Assembly: GCF_000250655.1 (NCBI RefSeq)
Contig: NC_016935.1
Coordinates: 6,156,001 to 6,220,000 of the forward strand
Direction of reading: 5' to 3'
Length of the DNA: 64,000 nt
From: Paenibacillus mucilaginosus 3016
Lineage (GTDB): Bacteria; Bacillota; Bacilli; Paenibacillales; NBRC-103111
Positions 53,401 through 61,639 of the stretch are shown here, piece after piece; positions within the stretch are counted from its first letter, which is position 1, and each line of letters begins with the position of its first letter. A program made the translations under genes and the position numbers. Below the pieces are notes generated by a model. The model was not told where the DNA came from and ran no database searches. It worked only from the letters and a program-made list of their open reading frames with translations.

Positions 53401-55263
53401 GTCTTCCGGATCATACGGCGTCTTTGGGACCGTCGTGGGGTCATGGATGATCCCGAGATCCACCCGGTCTCCCAGCACCACCCGCTGTACGGGAGGGTAT
53501 TCGTAGGTGTTGCCACCGTCAAAGAACCCCGGTTCGTACACCGGACCTTCGTTGCCATCCGCAGGGAGCACCACTTCGAAGCTCTTGGGTCCTGATGTGA
53601 CCTCCGTCCCGCAGGTGGACTTCACCTTCATCGTAACATCGACCCGCCCCGCTCCCATCCCCTTCGGATAAGGCGGACCGTTGAAGCCCTGCGCATTGCC
53701 CTGCGTAGTCGTGAACGTGTGAGAGAGGCTTCCCTGTACATACGTCCATGTCACGGCGGCGAGTGAACAGCCTTCCCCGCCGGTGATGGAGATGTCGGGC
53801 TGAAACGTATTGTCTTCCCCGTACGGCAGCGTCGGAGTAATGAGGATCTTGAAATCGGCGGTGACGACCTCAGGCCCGCCCGGCGCCGGCCCCCCACCGC
53901 AGGAAGCCACGGCAGTGAACCGCTCGGTTAATGCGTTATTCGAGCGGTTTTTGTCATCCGTAACGGCTTGATCCGAGTCCACCACCAGTGTAAAATCGAC
54001 CGGAGCCGTATGCGTAAACTTATAGGTGAACGTCCCGGTGAGCAGGACTCCGTTACGAGCCCCTCCCGAAACCGTCTCCGTTTTCAGCACCGTTGTCCCG
54101 TTGGCCCGAAGCTGAACCTTAAACGGCGTCGTCGTGCTGTCCCCATCGTTGCGGTAAGCGTACTTAAAGGTAACCGTATCGTTCACTGCTATGCAGGCCG
54201 TGTCGGTTTGGAGAGAGACCGTCGACAGATCAGGCGTCGTAGGAACGCCGTAGGTAATGTCGATGTAGCCTTCGTAGACGTAGGTTTTGGCTTTCCATAG
54301 GGTGTCGACGTGCATAAAGTAGTTTCGGTCTTCGCCGTAGGGTTTGGAGCCGGGCTCTACTGTATAATCGATACCTTCTACAAGCTCCCCATTTAGAAGC
54401 CTTCTAACTTTAACAAGTCCAGTACCTAGTATTGGATTACCACTAGTATCTGTGCCTGGGCCCCAAGAATAGGCTTCTGGTAAGGGATCTCCTAAAACAG
54501 AACCGACTCGATCAGTAGCCTTACCCCATCCATAAATTTCTACCGATGATGGTGCTAGGTTTCCAGAAGTAAACATTTCTCCTGGGGGTGTTTTAATCGT
54601 ATCTTGTGGTTTGGTGGTATAGAAAGAAGCTGGCGCGGTAAGGTTGTATGCCGCAGATACCGCATAACCTTCTTTTCCATAATCCGGGGACGACACCTGA
54701 TTAGGATTGTTATACGAATACCTGAGATCATATCCGCCTTTATCCGTAATGTAATTAAATGCACTACTTGCAGACGATCTAAAATTACCCGTTGTAGGTA
54801 TAATTCCAGGAAATGTTGTAATTCCAGCCACTTCTGTTGAAGGTGCCGCTTTAAACTGAATTGGTTCTATCGTAGTTAACGCATTATGTTCCCACTTCAA
54901 ACCGTTTGGTAATCTGTACATATGGTGCCCCGGGTTGGTAGACATTCTTCCGAATACTTCTAGCTCTTTTCCCGTTATACCATTCAACTTTACATTAGTA
55001 CTATTTTTAACTACACACTTAGAGGCTTGCTCAATCCCATTCAATACGATCTTACAGCCTTCAAGTACTCCCGTCATATATCTTGAAACGTCTATATTCT
55101 CAATTGTTTTATTTGCATCGGGGATACTTACCTTCAGCGAGGAACCTATAATCGTTCCCGTATTAAAGTCAATATATAAGCGTTTCGTAGAACTTGCAGC
55201 TAAAGCTTCTAGTGAATATAAAAAAGGCGAAACTAGCTCAAGTGTAAAAAATAACAGAAGCAC
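50497..55263 (-). CDS. Giant secreted multidomain surface protein, main N-terminal part
   Basis: The first 1588 residues of a predicted secreted protein of unknown function. The hydrophobic core of a signal peptide (LLLFFTLELVSPFLYSLEAL, cleavage near ALA-ASS) is present. Upstream in frame lies a basic KKLKRRTNRH segment with no ordinary start codon; only GTG at 55263 or a CTG at 55296 (with AGAGAGGTG upstream) are available. Domains in order: a CARDB-like adhesion domain (about 350-455), several PKD/Ig-like segments (470-890), a propeller-like region with Tyr/Gly repeats (about 1110-1370) and a LamG/concanavalin-like domain (about 1395-1540). Residues 1-300 are A/T-rich compared with the rest. 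The frame stops at 50497 and continues after shifts. Confidence 0.8.
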   Translation of the reverse strand: MLLLFFTLELVSPFLYSLEALAASSTKRLYIDFNTGTIIGSSLKVSIPDANKTIENIDVSRYMTGVLEGCKIVLNGIEQASKCVVKNSTNVKLNGITGKELEVFGRMSTNPGHHMYRLPNGLKWEHNALTTIEPIQFKAAPSTEVAGITTFPGIIPTTGNFRSSASSAFNYITDKGGYDLRYSYNNPNQVSSPDYGKEGYAVSAAYNLTAPASFYTTKPQDTIKTPPGEMFTSGNLAPSSVEIYGWGKATDRVGSVLGDPLPEAYSWGPGTDTSGNPILGTGLVKVRRLLNGELVEGIDYTVEPGSKPYGEDRNYFMHVDTLWKAKTYVYEGYIDITYGVPTTPDLSTVSLQTDTACIAVNDTVTFKYAYRNDGDSTTTPFKVQLRANGTTVLKTETVSGGARNGVLLTGTFTYKFTHTAPVDFTLVVDSDQAVTDDKNRSNNALTERFTAVASCGGGPAPGGPEVVTADFKILITPTLPYGEDNTFQPDISITGGEGCSLAAVTWTYVQGSLSHTFTTTQGNAQGFNGPPYPKGMGAGRVDVTMKVKSTCGTEVTSGPKSFEVVLPADGNEGPVYEPGFFDGGNTYEYPPVQRVVLGDRVDLGIIHDPTTVPKTPYDPEDDGIIYYFDFKGSSSEWLRSVAEDKGWWEYDPHFGPVTADLLGTHEIQVTATDTRGARGQGSPKTARLEVVAPNPVPIITLPPKVVEGRTFTPDISCAKSYSPKKNGKISECLWTGKMSLYPTAGPVPITLEVKDHDGMMSLQPARDTLVVQPDLPPVVQLDNPEYGVRGSTMYFKDTSYSPDQDPIETHQVKLACDSNNNGSYADEAWTGITPDASGSFTYNPARVGKCSIEIYMKEALGYKKDARGSFTFEIVNEAPEVDFYVQGSDFQPPEMTSKSFDAAALLDAAWKTSSVSRAEKGKEYLYHAQEGALETAAVNSQGISILNRSITQRVLQWSCPQSWDYCRGAGNMVKPDVFVGNSGNTWVNTNSTSTAYMPQYGVMTDGSGYWNNNYKATVNYELGRVKFVASDRHTGSSGGYNYYTYVYSLGDIETSSRMDGSTMPAKPKYLYYFKEYVKFSEPNPDRPPTPPPSSIWTEPAPKPLYQVGALPQVTYGGTVNAVTVVDTDLYGGTPRIYGTDFAGNVYSYNCYYSEAKYENVCDLQKKTPGGAVIWSIPSVYSTAPYWVPSIYNGVIRYISGDNAKLVVGKGLYDNATGALIRNIADSERMIAGFADDRAVYYSAYVTGENEESRYENSYLHTLDLRSLSEYSTYLGPSLYDKEDSEYVYGSDHYATTLSADHKIMFARNDASNIVLYEYDLSLQPIAKIAGQSKGGTPAAPVLMADGSIMVHVAWDDDSSYSYQAWIVKGEAERENADLASYGQFYNGTETLMNGEVSAAFKLNYDSGTDIASYGVSGRMMDHRNMYRLEVSNKKSKLVKLVDGKRTVLREASYPVKFGTYVNVRLKMNGSRLMGYVNGVPLLEAEDTTFGSAGMYGPYSETRYVAFKNFTSTAYVGDTNPTHNTLVVGTPAEYVKSYGDRENDPGIAELTRWKYTHTSPNKFLDAGDGFSGLSAYHGSTVTSPYASDG

Positions 55264-55311
55264 AACACTTAGGTGCCTATTAGTTCTCCTTTTCAGTTTC
55301 TTTACACCTCT

Positions 55312-56394
55312 CTAGTAGAACACAATTCGAGTTCCATCAGTTCTCTGAAGAAAGTAGGTAAGGCTTTTGCTTTTAACCGCCGCAGCTTCATCCTCAGATA
55401 TTAAAGTAAGAAGGACGTCTTCATATACTCCATCCTCTTCCAATGAAAAAAACATTAATGACTTATCGCTAATAAGAGCCTTTCCCATTCCAATGGTGTA
55501 TCCTTGAGCTATATAAAACTTACCCGCTCCTTCTCCCCCACCTTTTACCGTATAGGTCATTGGCATTAAGACTACATAGGAATCTTTATACCAATTTGTA
55601 TCAAGTTTATTCTTGTATTTCTTTTCCCTAAGACTTTTCACTATCGGATCATTCGTATTATTCATGTCTACTACCATGAAACTTTTAATATTTACATCCA
55701 CGTTGCTGTTCAGGTAAGTCGTATAAGGAAACTGAATCAGCAGCGGCTTCCCAAACACACTCTCAAAATTGCTCCCACTGTTCGCCAATTCACTATTACG
55801 AACCGCCAGCGCATCCACCGGCAGCGTCTCCCCCGCCTTGACCTTTAGCACCCGCTCGATCACCGTGATCGTCTGCGCCCGGGTCGTCGTCTTCTCGGGT
55901 GCCAGCTCTCCGCCGGCAAGACCCTGGATCAGCCCCAGCTTGACGGCTTGGGTCATGGCCGCGTTGTCCTCGAGCTGCACCTTCGGATCCGCGTACTCCT
56001 TCTTCGCCATCCGAACGGCCAGCTTGGCTATCTCGGCCCGGGTCATGTTCCCCCCCATCTCCTGAAAATCCCGGTCCCGCAGCACACCCTCGCCTTTCAG
56101 TGCGTTTACATACGGGTCGTACCAGCTGGCTCCCGCAGCCCCAGGCTTCACATTAGCGGCCACAGTTAGCAGCTTGATAAACTCCGCACGGCTGACCGGC
56201 TTCTCCGGCCGAAAGGTCCCATCCTCGTAGCCGTCCACATAACGCTTCGCCACCGCTCCCTTGATCTGGGGCTCGGCCCAGTGTCCACCGATGTCCGTCA
56301 GCGACACCACGGCAGCCGGTGTATTCGCCGCCGCTTCGGTACAACCGGTACCTAGCAGCGAGACTAATGTTGTCAGTACAATCCATGGTTTCAT
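55312..56394 (-). CDS. SLH-domain surface protein
   Basis: About 360 aa: an N-terminal signal sequence (MKPWIVLTTLVSLLGTGC), then three S-layer-homology domains (about 32-80, with YVDGYEDGTFRPEKPVSRAE; 95-140; 150-195), which bind pyruvylated cell-wall polymers. The C-terminal half (about 225-360) has no domain I recognise. The GTGC could act as an unusual lipobox. I chose ATG at 56394 with GAGAGG 8 nt upstream; the longer frame would start inside the trmD terminator. It ends about 48 bp before the giant gene and probably shares its mRNA. The 3' part is A/T-rich. Confidence 0.88.
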   Translation of the reverse strand: MKPWIVLTTLVSLLGTGCTEAAANTPAAVVSLTDIGGHWAEPQIKGAVAKRYVDGYEDGTFRPEKPVSRAEFIKLLTVAANVKPGAAGASWYDPYVNALKGEGVLRDRDFQEMGGNMTRAEIAKLAVRMAKKEYADPKVQLEDNAAMTQAVKLGLIQGLAGGELAPEKTTTRAQTITVIERVLKVKAGETLPVDALAVRNSELANSGSNFESVFGKPLLIQFPYTTYLNSNVDVNIKSFMVVDMNNTNDPIVKSLREKKYKNKLDTNWYKDSYVVLMPMTYTVKGGGEGAGKFYIAQGYTIGMGKALISDKSLMFFSLEEDGVYEDVLLTLISEDEAAAVKSKSLTYFLQRTDGTRIVFY

Positions 56395-56501
56395 CAAATT
56401 ATCCTCTCCCTCATGCGTAATACTCTTCCTTTTATCGACAAAATTACCCATATCCTGAAGCATTTGTAACATATTAAGAACAGAAAAGTTCCCAGGAACG
56501 C

Positions 56502-56550
56502 AAAAAACCGCTTTATCGTACGACCTCCCGGTCCATACGGTAAAGCGGTT
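56502..56550 (-). terminator. Rho-independent terminator after trmD
   Basis: On the minus strand AACCGCTTTA and TAAAGCGGTT form a stem with a long structured loop, followed by TTTTTTG. It ends the ylxM-ffh-rpsP-khpA-rimM-trmD unit about 60 bp past trmD. Confidence 0.88.
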
Positions 56551-56607
56551 CTTCCGCAACCAACAGCATATAGGTATAAAGTAACATATTGTGCCAAAGC
56601 ACGCAAC

Positions 56608-57384
56608 CTAGTTTTTTCCATCCGCAGACGGTGCTTCCTTAGACTCCAGCGATGCCCGCCATTCGTCGAACCACTTGCGCTCTTTCGGCGTAAGCTCCAC
56701 GTTCTCCAGCAGGTCCGGCCGCTTGGCCCAGGTCCGCATGAGAGACTGCCTGCGCCGCCACTCGTCCACATTCTTGTGGTGGCCGGAGATCAGCACGTCG
56801 GGCACTTCCCAATCGCGGAACTTCGCTGGCCGTGTGTAGTGCGGGTACTCCAGCAGGCCGGTGGAAAACGAATCCGTGACCGCGGACATCTCGTTGCCCA
56901 GTACGCCCGGCAGCAGCCGAACGACACTGTCGATCACAACCATCGCCGGCAGCTCACCGCCCGTCAGCACATAATCGCCGATCGACAGCTCGTCGGTGAC
57001 CAGATGCTCGCGGATCCGCTCGTCATAGCCCTCGTAATGGCCGCAGATGAAGATGAGATGCTCCTCCTCGGCGAACGATTCCGCCAGCTTTTGGTTGAAG
57101 TTCTGTCCCTGCGGACACATCAGGATGACCCGCGGCTTTCGGTCGGACGTCAGCCCTTCCGTAATGCCCTCGACCGCCGAAAAAATTGGCTCCGGCTTCA
57201 GCACCATTCCTCCGCCGCCGCCATAAGGGTAGTCGTCCACGGTGTTGTGCTTGTTGTTCGCATAATCACGGAAGTTGACCGTGTTCAGACTCACGATCCC
57301 TTTGTCGCGGGCCTTGCCGAGAATACTGGAAGAGAAGACCCCGTCAAACATCGCAGGAAACAGCGTCAGGACGTCGATTCTCAT
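56608..57384 (-). CDS. trmD: tRNA (guanine-N1-)-methyltransferase TrmD
   Basis: TrmD makes m1G37 in tRNA. The 258-aa SPOUT-family protein begins MRIDVLTLFPAMFDGVFSSS and has the trefoil-knot motifs LIFICGHYEGYDERIRE and SIGDYVLTGGELPAMVVIDS. It overlaps rimM by 4 bp. In Bacillus rplS would follow; here a terminator and a surface-protein locus do. Confidence 0.98.
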   Translation of the reverse strand: MRIDVLTLFPAMFDGVFSSSILGKARDKGIVSLNTVNFRDYANNKHNTVDDYPYGGGGGMVLKPEPIFSAVEGITEGLTSDRKPRVILMCPQGQNFNQKLAESFAEEEHLIFICGHYEGYDERIREHLVTDELSIGDYVLTGGELPAMVVIDSVVRLLPGVLGNEMSAVTDSFSTGLLEYPHYTRPAKFRDWEVPDVLISGHHKNVDEWRRRQSLMRTWAKRPDLLENVELTPKERKWFDEWRASLESKEAPSADGKN

Positions 57385-57905
57385 AGATCCAGCAGACCTT
57401 CCATGATATGAACGGTGACTTTCTTGGCCTCAATATCTACGTTCAGCACGACCTCGTCAATGTAAGGCAGCAGCAGCGGCTTGCCCTTCGGGCGCTTCAC
57501 GACCCACACGTCGTTGGCCCCCGGCGACAGGATCTCGGAGATCGTTCCCAGCTCTTCGCCTTCATCGGTTACGACGGTACAGCCGAGAATCTCATGGTGA
57601 TAAAACTCGTCCTCCGGCAGCTCCGACAAATACTGCTCTTCCACCTTCAGCAGCCAGCCCTTGTATTTCTCGACCTCGTTAATATTCGTAAACCCTTTGA
57701 ACCGGACGATATACATCGTCTTGTGGTCGCGGGCGGATTCCACAATCTGGGGCAGCACCGTCCCCTTCTCGGGATCGACGAACAGCAGCTTGCTGCCCGG
57801 AGCAAAGCGCTCCTCGGGAAAATCCGTTTCCGGCACGATCTTCAGCTCGCCGCGGATGCCGTGCGTATTGACGATTTTGCCGACGGTGTACAACTTCTCG
57901 CTCAT
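57381..57905 (-). CDS. rimM: 16S rRNA processing protein RimM
   Basis: RimM assists 30S head assembly. The 174-aa protein has the N-terminal RimM barrel (YTVGKIVNTHGIRGELKIVP) and the C-terminal PRC barrel (LLPYIDEVVLNVDIEAKKVT). It is 69 bp after khpA and overlaps trmD by 4 bp. Confidence 0.97.
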   Translation of the reverse strand: MSEKLYTVGKIVNTHGIRGELKIVPETDFPEERFAPGSKLLFVDPEKGTVLPQIVESARDHKTMYIVRFKGFTNINEVEKYKGWLLKVEEQYLSELPEDEFYHHEILGCTVVTDEGEELGTISEILSPGANDVWVVKRPKGKPLLLPYIDEVVLNVDIEAKKVTVHIMEGLLDL

Positions 57906-57974
57906 ATGGGTCCCTCCCCGGCCGGATCATAATAAAAGAGAGCTAGGAGCAGCTCCTAACTCTCATACTTTCCA

Positions 57975-58205
57975 TTACGAAACGATTTCAACCGAAACGC
58001 GTTTCGACTCCTTCACTGCAGCGGATGTGACCACGGTCCGAAGCGCCTTGGCAATACGCCCCTGCTTCCCGATCACCTTACCGACATCGTCGGGGTGAAC
58101 GCTCAGCTCGTACGTAATGCTTCGTTCATCTTCGGTCCGGTTCACGCGTACTTCATCCGGATGATCTACCAATCGCTTCGCGATTACTGTCACAAGATCC
58201 TTCAT
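57975..58205 (-). CDS. khpA: KH-domain RNA-binding protein KhpA (YlqC)
   Basis: A 76-aa single type II KH domain with the nucleic-acid-binding GxxG in DVGKVIGKQGRIAKALRTVV. KhpA pairs with KhpB and affects cell division and elongation in Gram-positives. It lies between rpsP and rimM, as in Bacillus ylqC. Confidence 0.95.
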   Translation of the reverse strand: MKDLVTVIAKRLVDHPDEVRVNRTEDERSITYELSVHPDDVGKVIGKQGRIAKALRTVVTSAAVKESKRVSVEIVS

Positions 58206-58230
58206 CGGTACCCTCCGTATCCATTACGGA

Positions 58231-58503
58231 TTACTTCTGCAGTTTCGATTCGTGAAACTTCGTCAGGATGCCAGCTTTGCTGAACAGGCTGCGAACCGTA
58301 TCGGAAGCTTGTGCACCGGATTGAAGCCACTTCAGTGCTTTTTCTTCATCAATATTTACAGCGGCTGGTTGTGCAACCGGATTGTAAGTACCAATTTCTT
58401 CGATGAAGCGACCATCACGCGGGGAACGGGAGTCCGATACCACGACGCGGTAGAAAGGAGCTTTGTGAGCGCCCATACGCTTAAGACGAATGCGAGTTGC
58501 CAT
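58231..58503 (-). CDS. rpsP: 30S ribosomal protein S16
   Basis: A 90-aa ribosomal protein beginning MATRIRLKRMGAHKAPFYRV, with VVSDSRSPRDGRFIEEIGTY. ATG at 58501-58503 follows AGGAGGTGA. The Shine-Dalgarno overlaps the extended 3' end of ffh. Confidence 0.98.
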   Translation of the reverse strand: MATRIRLKRMGAHKAPFYRVVVSDSRSPRDGRFIEEIGTYNPVAQPAAVNIDEEKALKWLQSGAQASDTVRSLFSKAGILTKFHESKLQK

Positions 58504-58508
58504 TGATT

Positions 58509-59921
58509 TCACCTCCTCATCAGAGTAAGATCTTCGGTTCTATATATTAGAACGGGAATTTCATACCCGCGGCCGAGCTTTTTCATCTGCTGCTTCATCT
58601 GCTTGTTGCCCTTCGGGCCCATCATGCTGGAGAACTGCTTCATCATCTTCCGCATGTCGTCGAACTGCTTGATGAAGCGGTTGACGTCCTGTACGGAATT
58701 GCCGCTGCCCGCCGCCAGACGCTTGCGCCGGCTTGGAGAGAGCAGGTCGGGATTCGCCCGTTCTTCCTTCGTCATGGACTTCACGATCGCCGCGATGCGC
58801 TGCATCTGGCGGTCGTCCACCTTGAGGTCCTTCATGCCCTTCATCTTGCCGGCACCCGGCAGCATGTCGAGAATCTGGTCCAGCGGACCGAGCTTCTTCA
58901 CCTGCTCCATCTGGTCGAGGAAGTCATCGAAGGTGAACTCGGCGGTGCGGAGCTTGCGCTCCATCTCCTTCGCCTTATCGGCGTCGATGCCGGCCTGCGC
59001 CTTCTCGATCAGGGTGAGCATGTCCCCCATGCCGAGAATCCGCGAAGCCATCCGCTCCGGATGGAACGGCTCGAGCGCGTCCATCTTCTCGCCCGTGGCC
59101 GCGAACTTGATCGGGCAGCCGGTAACCGCCTTGACCGAGATCGCCGCACCGCCGCGCGTATCGCCGTCGAGCTTCGTCAGCACGACACCGGTCAGTGGCA
59201 GCTGCTTGTGGAAGTTCTCCGCCACGTTCACGGCATCTTGACCCGTCATGGCATCGACGACGAGCAGGATCTCGTGCGGCGTAACCGCCTCGACGATCTG
59301 CTTCAGCTCTTCCATGAGGTTCTCGTCGATATGCAGGCGGCCTGCGGTATCGATGATGAGATAGTCGTTATTGTGATCCTTCGCATGCTGCAGCGCCTGC
59401 TTCGCAATCTCGACCGGGCTGACTTGGTCACCCAGCGAGAAGACCGGCACCTTGAGCTGCTCGCCGATCACCTGCAGCTGCTTGATCGCCGCCGGCCGGT
59501 AAATGTCGGCCGCCGCGACCAGCGGACGGTGATTCTGCTGCAGGAGCATCTTCGCGAGCTTACCGGTGGACGTCGTCTTACCGGCACCCTGCAGACCCGC
59601 CATCATAATGACGGTCGGCGGCTTATTCGCACGGGCGAGCTTGCTCTGCGATCCGCCCATGAGCTCCGTCAGCTCTTTGTTTACGATGTCGACAACGACC
59701 ATCGCCGGGGTAAAGCTCTGGAGCACTTCCTGGCCGATGGCCCGCTCCTTCACTTTGGCTATGAATTCCTTGACGACCTTAAAGTTCACATCCGCTTCCA
59801 GAAGTGCGAGACGCACTTCGCGCAGGGCTTCGTTCACGTCGTCTTCGGTGAGCTTGCCCTTGCCTCTCAGCTTGCTGAACACATTCTGGAGCCGGCTGGC
59901 CAATCCTTCAAATGCAGCCAC
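58509..59921 (-). CDS. ffh: Signal recognition particle GTPase Ffh, with altered 3' end
   Basis: Ffh binds signal sequences and SRP RNA and targets nascent proteins to FtsY. The 470-aa protein has the N domain, G domain (GLQGAGKTTSTGKLAKMLL; LIIDTAGRLHIDENL; TKLDGDTRGGAA) and Met-rich M domain. The usual C-terminus would be about GRGMKFPF then stop. Here an extra G in a GGG run (58566-58568) shifts the frame and adds an odd YEIPVLIYRTEDLTLMRR tail to 58509. Dropping one G gives a stop at 58547. Confidence 0.96.
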   Translation of the reverse strand: MAAFEGLASRLQNVFSKLRGKGKLTEDDVNEALREVRLALLEADVNFKVVKEFIAKVKERAIGQEVLQSFTPAMVVVDIVNKELTELMGGSQSKLARANKPPTVIMMAGLQGAGKTTSTGKLAKMLLQQNHRPLVAAADIYRPAAIKQLQVIGEQLKVPVFSLGDQVSPVEIAKQALQHAKDHNNDYLIIDTAGRLHIDENLMEELKQIVEAVTPHEILLVVDAMTGQDAVNVAENFHKQLPLTGVVLTKLDGDTRGGAAISVKAVTGCPIKFAATGEKMDALEPFHPERMASRILGMGDMLTLIEKAQAGIDADKAKEMERKLRTAEFTFDDFLDQMEQVKKLGPLDQILDMLPGAGKMKGMKDLKVDDRQMQRIAAIVKSMTKEERANPDLLSPSRRKRLAAGSGNSVQDVNRFIKQFDDMRKMMKQFSSMMGPKGNKQMKQQMKKLGRGYEIPVLIYRTEDLTLMRR

Positions 59922-59955
59922 AGGTCGTCACCACCTTACAGGATGTTGTTATGTG

Positions 59956-60306
59956 TTAGTCGAGCTCATTCAGGCGCCCGATCAAGGAGACCGCTTCAAG
60001 CTTCCGCTCCCCCGGCAGGCCGTCGCACAATCCCGTGAGCTTCTCCAGGAGGAGAGCCCGCTGCTCATGCTTCAGAGCCAGTCCCAGCTTCGCTTCATAA
60101 TCTTCAAGCACGGCCTCGGCGCGTTTGATATGTTCATATATCGCCTGGCGGGAGATCCCGAATTCGGTTGAAATCTCGCCGAGCGAGTAATCGTCGTGAA
60201 AGTAAAGCCTCATAAAGATCTGCTGCTTCTCTGTCAGCAGCTTCTCGTAGAAATCGAACAGGAGATTGATCCGGTTCGTCTTCAGAAGGACGCCGTCCTC
60301 GGTCAC
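59956..60306 (-). CDS. ylxM: YlxM/UPF0122 family helix-turn-helix protein
   Basis: An SRP-operon protein of about 116 aa (Bacillus YlxM is 110) with a sigma-4-like helix-turn-helix (YSLGEISTEFGISRQAIYEH). It is placed just before ffh, and family members modulate SRP GTPase function. I chose GTG at 60304-60306, with GGGGGTGA upstream. Longer starts would fall inside the promoter at 60359-60387. Confidence 0.92.
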   Translation of the reverse strand: MTEDGVLLKTNRINLLFDFYEKLLTEKQQIFMRLYFHDDYSLGEISTEFGISRQAIYEHIKRAEAVLEDYEAKLGLALKHEQRALLLEKLTGLCDGLPGERKLEAVSLIGRLNELD

Positions 60307-60358
60307 CGTGCTCACCCCCGTTAAGGTAAAACACTTTACAGCGTGAACAACAGAGACT

Positions 60359-60387
60359 ATCATACCCAATCCGAAAGAAGATGTCAA
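60359..60387 (-). promoter_or_regulatory. Sigma-A promoter of the ylxM-ffh-rpsP operon
   Basis: TTGACA (60382-60387), exactly 17 nt, then TATGAT (60359-60364) on the minus strand. This is a near-consensus vegetative promoter about 50 nt upstream of the ylxM start. It separates ftsY from the SRP/ribosomal genes. Confidence 0.9.
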
Positions 60388-60450
60388 GCTTTTCTCCTTG
60401 TCAGGATTTCAGGCCCACCAGCAGACGCCCTTCCCGGGCGAAAATCCGCA

Positions 60451-61449
60451 TTACACCTGCTCTTCCGCCTTGTCCGCCTCGCCGATCCATTTGCTGAAGA
60501 GAGCATGCACGAACTGGTCCGAGTCGAACGGCTGCAGGTCGTCCATCTTCTCCCCGAGGCCGACGAACTTCACCGGCAGCTTCAGCTCCTGGCGGATCGC
60601 CACGACGATCCCGCCCTTGGCCGTGCCGTCGAGCTTCGAGAGCACGAGGCCCGTGAGGCCCGACTTCTCGTCGAACAGCTTCGCCTGCGACAGCGCGTTC
60701 TGGCCTGTCGTGGCGTCCAGCACGAGCAGCACCTCATGCGGCGCATCCGGAATCTCGCGCGTAATGACGCGGTAGATCTTGTTGAGCTCCTCCATCAGGT
60801 TGACCTTGTTCTGCAGGCGCCCGGCCGTATCGCACAGGAGCACGTCCGCTCCGCGGGATTTGGCCGCCTTCAGCGCGTCGAACATGACCGCCGCCGGGTC
60901 CGAGCCCGCCTGCTGCTTGATCACGTCCACGCCCGCCCGGCGTCCCCACTCCTCGAGCTGCTCGATCGCTCCGGCACGGAACGTATCGCCCGCCGCCAGG
61001 ATGACCTTCTTGCCCTCGTTCTTCAGGCGGTGCGCCAGCTTGCCGATGGTCGTCGTCTTGCCCACGCCGTTGACGCCGACGAACAGAATGACCGTCGGAC
61101 CGGAGTCGGCCATCTTCAGACTCACCTGCTCGTCGCCTTTGAGGAGGGCAATCAGCATCTCGGAGAGCACGGGCTGCAGCTCGCTAGGATTCTCGATCTT
61201 CCGCTTGCGCACTTCGCTGCGGAGATCTTCCACCAGCTTCATGACCGTATTGACGCCCACATCGGCGCCGATCAGGATTTCCTCCAGCTCTTCGTAGAAC
61301 TCCTCATCGATTTTTTTGCGCCGGGAGAACAGATCGTCCACCCGTTCGACGAACACGTCGCGGGTCTTCGAGAGGCCTTCCTTGAATTTGTTGGTCACCG
61401 CTTCGGTTTTGGCAGTGATGGATTCTTTCAGCTTCTTAAAAAAACTCAC
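60451..61449 (-). CDS. ftsY: SRP receptor GTPase FtsY
   Basis: FtsY receives SRP-ribosome complexes at the membrane. About 332 aa (Bacillus 329), beginning SFFKKLKESITAKTEAVTNK, with an N domain and G domain (FVGVNGVGKTTTIGKLAHRL; LLCDTAGRLQNKVNLMEEL; SKLDGTAKGGIVVAI). I chose GTG at 61447-61449 because longer starts would run through the smc-ftsY gap. It follows smc by about 190 bp. Confidence 0.95.
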   Translation of the reverse strand: MSFFKKLKESITAKTEAVTNKFKEGLSKTRDVFVERVDDLFSRRKKIDEEFYEELEEILIGADVGVNTVMKLVEDLRSEVRKRKIENPSELQPVLSEMLIALLKGDEQVSLKMADSGPTVILFVGVNGVGKTTTIGKLAHRLKNEGKKVILAAGDTFRAGAIEQLEEWGRRAGVDVIKQQAGSDPAAVMFDALKAAKSRGADVLLCDTAGRLQNKVNLMEELNKIYRVITREIPDAPHEVLLVLDATTGQNALSQAKLFDEKSGLTGLVLSKLDGTAKGGIVVAIRQELKLPVKFVGLGEKMDDLQPFDSDQFVHALFSKWIGEADKAEEQV

Positions 61450-61572
61450 GGGGCACCTACCTACCTTTATCGAATGTTCATGCTTCCATTGTCCACTATG
61501 AGAGGGGGGTGTGTCAAAAAGGCCCCGCCGCCGAGGCTCCCCGCTCCCGGTAAGGCCCGTACAGCCGGAAAC

Positions 61573-61605
61573 GGACCCCGCCGCCCCAAAGGGGCGATGA
61601 GGTCC
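61573..61605. other. Strong hairpin in the smc-ftsY gap
   Basis: GGACC...CGCCCC, AAA loop, GGGGCG...GGTCC form a long imperfect stem. No U-tract follows on the minus strand, so it is not a standard terminator. It may stabilise or process the smc-ftsY transcript. Confidence 0.5.
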
Positions 61606-61639
61606 ATTCAACTGAAGATCATACCCTTGACTCGGCTTG

